DNA from: an uncultured Alphaproteobacteria bacterium
GTDB taxonomy: Bacteria; Pseudomonadota; Alphaproteobacteria; Caulobacterales; Parvularculaceae
Assembly: GCA_937895955.1 (NCBI GenBank)
Contig: CALAZI010000042.1
Coordinates: forward strand, 1-22,186
Reading direction: 5' to 3'
DNA length: 22,186 bases
The notes under the pieces are model-generated. The model saw nothing but the letters and a program-made list of their open reading frames with translations, was not told the DNA's origin and made no database searches. The translations under genes and the position numbers were made by a program. Positions within the stretch are counted from its first letter, which is position 1. Every line of letters starts with the position of its first letter. This document shows positions 16,277 to 22,186 of the stretch, piece after piece.

Positions 16277-16747
16277 TTACCAGCGATAATGCGAGAATGC
16301 GCGGTTGGCTTCCGCCATCCGGTGCGTGTCTTCGCGCTTCTTTACGGCTGAGCCGCGGTTCTGGGCGGCGTCCATGATTTCGTTGGAAAGCCGGTCGATC
16401 ATCGTCGTCTCGTTGCGCGAGCGAGCGGCGTTGATGATCCAGCGCATGGCGAGCGCCATACGGCGCTCCGGCCGGACTTCAACCGGAACCTGATAGGTCG
16501 CGCCGCCAACCCGGCGCGAACGCACTTCGATCGCCGGCATGACGTTGTCGAGCGCTTCCTTGAAGGCGTCGACCGGCGGACGGCGAAGCTTGCCTTCAAT
16601 GCGGTCAAGCGCGCCGTAAACGATTTTTTCGGCAGCCGACTTTTTGCCGTCATACATGACGTAATTCATGAACTTCGAAACGGCGATGTCGCCGAATTTC
16701 GGATCCGGGTGGACTTCGCGTTTTTCTGCGCGGTGACGACGTGACAT
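16277..16747 (-). CDS. rpsG: 30S ribosomal protein S7
   Basis: S7 nucleates folding of the 16S 3' domain and forms part of the E site. The 156-residue protein starts MSRRHRAEKREVHPDPKFGD and continues KFMNYVMYDGKKSAAEKIVYGALDRIE, the conserved VGGATYQVPVEVRPERRMALAMRWI helix region, and ends AEANRAFSHYRW. In E. coli it represses the str operon through the rpsL-rpsG gap; that gap is only 11 nt here, so such a site cannot exist in the same place. A GAGG box lies 5 nt before the ATG. Confidence 0.98.
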   Translation of the reverse strand: MSRRHRAEKREVHPDPKFGDIAVSKFMNYVMYDGKKSAAEKIVYGALDRIEGKLRRPPVDAFKEALDNVMPAIEVRSRRVGGATYQVPVEVRPERRMALAMRWIINAARSRNETTMIDRLSNEIMDAAQNRGSAVKKREDTHRMAEANRAFSHYRW

Positions 16748-16758
16748 GACGGCCTCGC

Positions 16759-17130
16759 TTATTTCGGACGCTTGGCGCCGTATTTCGAACGGCGTTGCTT
16801 GCGGTCCTTGACGCCCTGGGTGTCGAGGACGCCGCGAATGATATGGTAACGAACGCCCGGAAGGTCCTTCACGCGACCGCCGCGGATGAGCACAACCGAG
16901 TGTTCCTGCAGATTGTGACCTTCGCCCGGAATATAGCCGATCACCTCAAAGCCGTTCGTCAGTCGGATCTTCGCAACCTTCCGGAGCGCCGAGTTCGGCT
17001 TCTTCGGGGTCGTCGTGTACACGCGCGTGCAAACGCCGCGTTTTTGCGGGTTCGCCTGCATGGCGGGCACCTTGTTGATCTTCCGGCGCGGGCTCCGCGG
17101 CTTGCGGATCAGCTGTTGGATCGTCGGCAT
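16759..17130 (-). CDS. rpsL: 30S ribosomal protein S12
   Basis: S12 sits at the decoding centre and sets translational accuracy. From the ATG at 17130 it is 123 residues and begins MPTIQQLIRKPR, the family start. The TTTPKKPNSALRKV and RGGRVKDLPGVRYH loops are intact; the Lys residues changed in streptomycin-resistant mutants are wild type, and the Asp in VKDLPG is the usual methylthiolation site. A GGAG box lies 5 nt upstream (17136-17139). An in-frame upstream extension to 17250 lacks conservation and overlaps the structured leader, so it was not used. Confidence 0.98.
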   Translation of the reverse strand: MPTIQQLIRKPRSPRRKINKVPAMQANPQKRGVCTRVYTTTPKKPNSALRKVAKIRLTNGFEVIGYIPGEGHNLQEHSVVLIRGGRVKDLPGVRYHIIRGVLDTQGVKDRKQRRSKYGAKRPK

Positions 17131-17135
17131 GCGCA

Positions 17136-17231
17136 CTCCAAAAAGGCGGGCCATGTTCCTTGTGGGGGCCCGTTTCCGTTTTCGCTTCGTCGCGGAAGTT
17201 CCCGCAAACGACGCAAAGGAGCGGCCCCCAC
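17136..17231 (-). promoter_or_regulatory. Candidate structured 5' leader of rpsL
   Basis: In the RNA sense, GTGGGGGCC (17223-17231) and GGCCCCCAC (17162-17170) can pair perfectly over 9 bp across a 52-nt interval. Inside, CGTC (17210-17213) pairs with GACG (17188-17191) and GCGG (17202-17205) with CCGC (17192-17195), leaving a 4-nt bulge and a 6-nt loop. The rpsL ribosome-binding site lies at the 3' end. The pairing is read directly; a regulatory role is inferred and may be false. Confidence 0.45.
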
Positions 17232-17321
17232 CGGGTGGGACACCGCCCAAAAAACAAAACTTTGTTCGGCTAAACTGACCGCGTTTCAGATAGGCTGACT
17301 GCCGGCCTTTCAGCGGGGGCT

Positions 17322-17350
17322 TTCCTAGACGGGCGAATCCGATGGGTCAA
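17322..17350 (-). promoter_or_regulatory. rpsL: Candidate promoter of the str genes
   Basis: On the minus strand TTGACC (17345-17350) is followed after 17 nt by TAGGAA (17322-17327). The -35 match is good (5 of 6) and the -10 poor (3 of 6). Because rpsL lies 2.3 kb from rpoC and is separated by an opposite-strand gene, a promoter is expected in this interval; this is the best candidate seen. It would give a leader of roughly 185 nt. Confidence 0.4.
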
Positions 17351-17386
17351 TAGGGGCACAGCCGCGCATGGCATTTTTTGCGAGGC

Positions 17387-17464
17387 TTTTTGCCGTGTAG
17401 CAAAAACGCTGAATTTCAAGGCCGAATGAGCGTTTTCTCGCAATACAGTCGCTCAGGAAACGCT
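17387..17464. repeat. Interleaved short inverted repeats
   Basis: TTTTTGC (17387-17393) and GCAAAAA (17400-17406) form a 7-bp inverted repeat. AAAACGCT (17403-17410) can pair with AGCGTTTT (17429-17436), which can also pair with AAACGCT (17458-17464). The pairings share arms and exclude one another. They lie upstream of both divergently oriented genes. The function is unknown, and chance cannot be excluded. Confidence 0.4.
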
Positions 17465-17581
17465 TTCCGGATTCGCCGCCGCCGCAAGCCGGGGCCGCGT
17501 AGCATGATCGTGCGGACCCGAGGCGTCCGATGGAATGGCCGCACAGCGCCTGTTCGCGACCTGATCCGCCGCAATCCTTTC

Positions 17582-17610
17582 TTCGCTTGGGAACCTTATC
17601 CGCCTAATAT
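17582..17610 (+). promoter_or_regulatory. Weak candidate promoter for the glycosyltransferase gene
   Basis: TAATAT (17605-17610) resembles a -10 box, with TTCGCT (17582-17587) as a poor -35 at 17-nt spacing. It lies about 50 nt before the ATG. Only the -10 box is persuasive. Confidence 0.3.
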
Positions 17611-17662
17611 GCTCGGCGATTCGCCGAAAACCGACGCCACCTGAACCGTTTGCTTGAGCCCG

Positions 17663-18391
17663 ATGCGCCCCGCCCCCTTCGCCGATCTTTTTGAGGCGAT
17701 CTATGTGATCAACCTCGCCTACCGCGCCGACCGCCGGCTTGAGATGAGCGCAGAGCTGGCGCGCCTCGGCCTCAGCTTCGACGATCCCAAAGTCACCCTT
17801 TTCGCCGCGGTTCGCCCTGAGGATGCGGGCGAATTCCCATCTGTCGGCGCGCGCGGGTGCTTCATGAGCCATCTCGGAATCTTGCATTCAGCGCTCGCCC
17901 TAGGCTTGCGGTCAATCCTGATACTTGAAGACGACGCTGATTTTACTGCCGATTTCGTCAATTTAGGCGAGGCCGGAGCCGCCGCCGTCTCCGCCTCCGC
18001 TTGGGACATTCTCTACCTTGGCTATGACGTCGACACTGCGCCAGCGGTTGATCCCGGCCTCGTCAGGCCCGTCGCGCCGCCGATTCCCGTCCGGCAAACC
18101 CACGCCATGGCTCTTCGCGGCGACGCCCTTTCGCGCGTCACGGCCTATCTTGAACAAATGGCCGGCCGAAAGGGGGGCGACCCTGCCGGCGGGCCCATGC
18201 ATGTCGATGGGGCCTATAGCTGGTTTCGGCGCGAGAATCCGGATATCCGGACGGCGATCGCAACAACGCCGTGGGCGGTCCAGCGCGCTTCGAAGACGGA
18301 CATTCACGACACGGGGTGGAAGGAGCGCGTGCCCTTTCTGGGCGCGGCGCGGCGTCTCCGCAACCGGCTGCTGCGAAAGGTTCGTACCTGA
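17663..18391 (+). CDS. Glycosyltransferase family 25 protein
   Basis: A 242-residue predicted glycosyltransferase of the LPS/galactosyltransferase family 25, which in bacteria adds sugars to lipooligosaccharide or other surface glycans. Visible hallmarks are IYVINLAYRADRR (13-25), RGCFMSHLGIL (64-74) and the acidic ILEDDADF (87-94, likely metal/nucleotide-sugar site), plus HVDGAYSWF (180-188). There is no signal peptide or membrane segment, so it likely acts in the cytoplasm. The ATG at 17663 is chosen; a TTG three codons upstream is in frame, and the ribosome-binding site is weak for both. It is the only plus-strand gene in the window and converges with the sulfotransferase gene, ending 26 nt from its stop. 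Donor, acceptor and glycan are unknown. Confidence 0.85.
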   Translation: MRPAPFADLFEAIYVINLAYRADRRLEMSAELARLGLSFDDPKVTLFAAVRPEDAGEFPSVGARGCFMSHLGILHSALALGLRSILILEDDADFTADFVNLGEAGAAAVSASAWDILYLGYDVDTAPAVDPGLVRPVAPPIPVRQTHAMALRGDALSRVTAYLEQMAGRKGGDPAGGPMHVDGAYSWFRRENPDIRTAIATTPWAVQRASKTDIHDTGWKERVPFLGAARRLRNRLLRKVRT

Positions 18392-18394
18392 CAT

Positions 18395-18409
18395 CCCGCG
18401 CCTTGCGGG
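18395..18409. terminator. Small hairpin between convergent genes
   Basis: CCCGC (18395-18399) and GCGGG (18405-18409) form a 5-bp stem with a 5-nt loop in the 26-nt gap between the two convergent stops. No T tract follows on either strand. It may help end transcription in both directions, but the evidence is weak. Confidence 0.3.
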
Positions 18410-18417
18410 CCAGAGGG

Positions 18418-19374
18418 TCACTTAAGGAACTGCGCTTCGCGCTCGGCCACCTTGCGCCTGACCCAGCTTCGCGCCGCATCGAACGGAAGACGTCGCGACA
18501 GGATTTGCGCGACGGTGAGGATGAGGCCGTAACGGTCTGCTGAAAATTTCAGTCGACCGAGGCGATTTCCCTGACGAAGGCCGATCCGCGCCATTGCACC
18601 CGGCGACACTGGCGCAACGCCTGATGGCGCATAGCCGCGCGCGGTGAGCATTGATCCGAGCTTTCCCTCAACAAGCGCGATCTCGCGATCTGATTGATTG
18701 GCGCGCCATTGCTCGACGAGTTTGGGATCGGGCAAACTGTATGTCGTGTGCGCGGGGTAATCGAGCATCCGCGAATCGTATGCGACGCCGAGAAACGCGC
18801 AAAGACGGGCAAGCGATTCCTGCGGCCCCCTGATCAGGTCTTCATTTTTCAGCGTGAAAACCCGATCAGCGCCGATCCGCGTCTCAAGCGCCTCAAACGA
18901 CTTCTCAGAGTCAATCCAGTGATCGACGCCGCAATAGACATTGCCGGCCCATCCCATGCCGATCGATGATTTGGCGACATCGCGCGGATCGCGGAGCAAG
19001 TGAACGAACTTGGCGCCTGGAAAAATCGCCGGGACGCGATCGAAATGGCGGTGAATGTTGATCGATAGCTTTTTCCCTGGAACGGCAAGCTGTTCGACGA
19101 ACGCCCGGACCTGTTCGGCGTGGCTAAGCCCCTCAGCAAGCTTAAGGCCGCACTTCTTGAAAACGCGGTTGAACGACAATTCATGCGCGTAACGCGCCAT
19201 GTCGGGAACGCCGTCCCCGTCAAGCGGCGGCTCGAAGAGGAAATCCATCTCGCCCGGGTTCGAAAGTTGCGGGTGCGCGTCGATCATCAAGCGAAGCAAT
19301 GTCGTGCCGGAACGCAGCGCCCCGCACACGAACACCGGATCCTCGCCGGTCGATTGCGTTCTCGTCTCAACCAT
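18418..19374 (-). CDS. Sulfotransferase family protein
   Basis: A 318-residue predicted PAPS-dependent sulfotransferase (Sulfotransfer_3-like). It has the 5'-phosphosulfate-binding loop VCGALRSGTTLLRLMIDAHP (16-35), with RSGTT at 21-25, and the 3'-phosphate-binding segment LLRDPRDVAKSS (126-137). A following LKNEDLIRGPQESLARLCAFLGV block is typical of the family. There is no signal peptide or membrane segment. The ATG at 19374 has a GAGG box 8 nt upstream; an upstream in-frame start at 19434 lies inside the rpoC terminator and was rejected. The gene starts 31 nt after that terminator, so it needs read-through or a promoter inside the rpoC end. The acceptor is unknown; a surface glycan is a guess based on the neighbouring glycosyltransferase. 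Confidence 0.88.
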   Translation of the reverse strand: MVETRTQSTGEDPVFVCGALRSGTTLLRLMIDAHPQLSNPGEMDFLFEPPLDGDGVPDMARYAHELSFNRVFKKCGLKLAEGLSHAEQVRAFVEQLAVPGKKLSINIHRHFDRVPAIFPGAKFVHLLRDPRDVAKSSIGMGWAGNVYCGVDHWIDSEKSFEALETRIGADRVFTLKNEDLIRGPQESLARLCAFLGVAYDSRMLDYPAHTTYSLPDPKLVEQWRANQSDREIALVEGKLGSMLTARGYAPSGVAPVSPGAMARIGLRQGNRLGRLKFSADRYGLILTVAQILSRRLPFDAARSWVRRKVAEREAQFLK

Positions 19375-19404
19375 GAGGCCAACCTCGCCCCATTCCCGTT
19401 TCGC

Positions 19405-19435
19405 AAAAATTAATGGCGGCCCAAGGGCCGCCATT
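19405..19435 (-). terminator. Intrinsic terminator of rpoC
   Basis: AATGGCGGCCC (19412-19422) and GGGCCGCCATT (19425-19435) form a perfect 11-bp stem around a 2-nt gap, effectively a stem with a small loop. On the minus strand the stem is followed by AATTTTTGC. It begins about 20 nt after the rpoC stop. This is the clearest rho-independent terminator in the window. Confidence 0.88.
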
Positions 19436-19454
19436 GAATTTCAGGCGCGCGCGG

Positions 19455-22186
<2,732 letters not shown>

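Larger units (their letters stand above)
17131..17662. other. Non-coding interval between rpsL and the glycosyltransferase gene
   Basis: About 530 bp hold no convincing gene. Reading frames here lack ribosome-binding sites and recognisable protein sequence. The interval contains a weak candidate promoter for rpsL, one for the glycosyltransferase gene, the candidate rpsL leader, a short A/T-rich hairpin followed by a T run on the minus strand (ACAAA/TTTGT near 17253-17268), and a set of interleaved AACGCT/AGCGTT repeats (17387-17464). Confidence 0.6.

Noticed and set aside
17131..17250. N-terminal extension of S12 by 40 residues
   Set aside because: S12 begins with MPTIQQLIRKPR in this class and a GGAG box precedes that ATG; the extension is unconserved leader sequence.
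17378..17644. 88-residue plus-strand frame just upstream of the glycosyltransferase gene
   Set aside because: It starts at TTG with no ribosome-binding site, is Arg-rich and patternless, and overlaps candidate promoter and repeat sequences.
17453..17887. 144-residue minus-strand frame overlapping the glycosyltransferase start
   Set aside because: It overlaps the motif-bearing glycosyltransferase gene on the other strand and shows no recognisable family.
19375..19434. N-terminal extension of the sulfotransferase by 20 residues
   Set aside because: Its start codon is inside the terminator stem; the ATG at 19374 has a well-spaced GAGG.

Overview
This window is a conserved chromosomal core from an alphaproteobacterium. 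It carries the fused str, S10, spc and alpha ribosomal-protein clusters, almost entirely on the minus strand. Evidence for the class is the gene order (rpoC, then rpsL-rpsG-fusA-tuf-rpsJ and onward to secY-adk-rpsM-rpsK-rpoA), the lack of infA, rpmJ and rpsD between secY and rpoA, the long zinc-free S14, the short-lid adenylate kinase, and the high-GC composition. The proteins look most like those of Hyphomicrobiales (Rhizobiales); that order-level placement is inference, and I cannot name a genus.

In transcription order (right to left) the window opens with the 3' two thirds of rpoC, closed by a clear intrinsic terminator. A 2.3 kb accessory stretch follows: a sulfotransferase gene on the minus strand and a convergent family-25 glycosyltransferase gene on the plus strand. 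About 530 bp of non-coding DNA then separates the glycosyltransferase from rpsL and holds a possible str promoter and a structured leader. Next come rpsL, rpsG, fusA and tuf. A perfect 11-bp hairpin follows tuf, and then rpsJ-rplC-rplD-rplW-rplB-rpsS-rplV-rpsC-rplP-rpmC-rpsQ (S10 cluster), rplN-rplX-rplE-rpsN-rpsH-rplF-rplR-rpsE-rpmD-rplO-secY-adk (spc cluster), a good promoter, and rpsM-rpsK-rpoA (alpha cluster, rpoA cut by the window edge).

The core genes supply the two ribosomal subunits, the elongation factors EF-Tu and EF-G, two RNA polymerase subunits, the SecY translocon channel and adenylate kinase. Most neighbours are separated by 0 to 30 nt, and several starts overlap the preceding stop (TAATG or ATGA), which suggests translational coupling.

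Most of the window is ordinary housekeeping sequence and I found no undescribed system in it. The points worth a second look are the glycosyltransferase/sulfotransferase pair between rpoC and rpsL, an adenylate kinase in which the nearly invariant Phe/Tyr-Pro of the signature motif is Ala-Val, a candidate structured leader before rpsL, and strong hairpins between rplO and secY and between tuf and rpsJ. No tRNA, rRNA, CRISPR, insertion sequence or prophage gene was seen.
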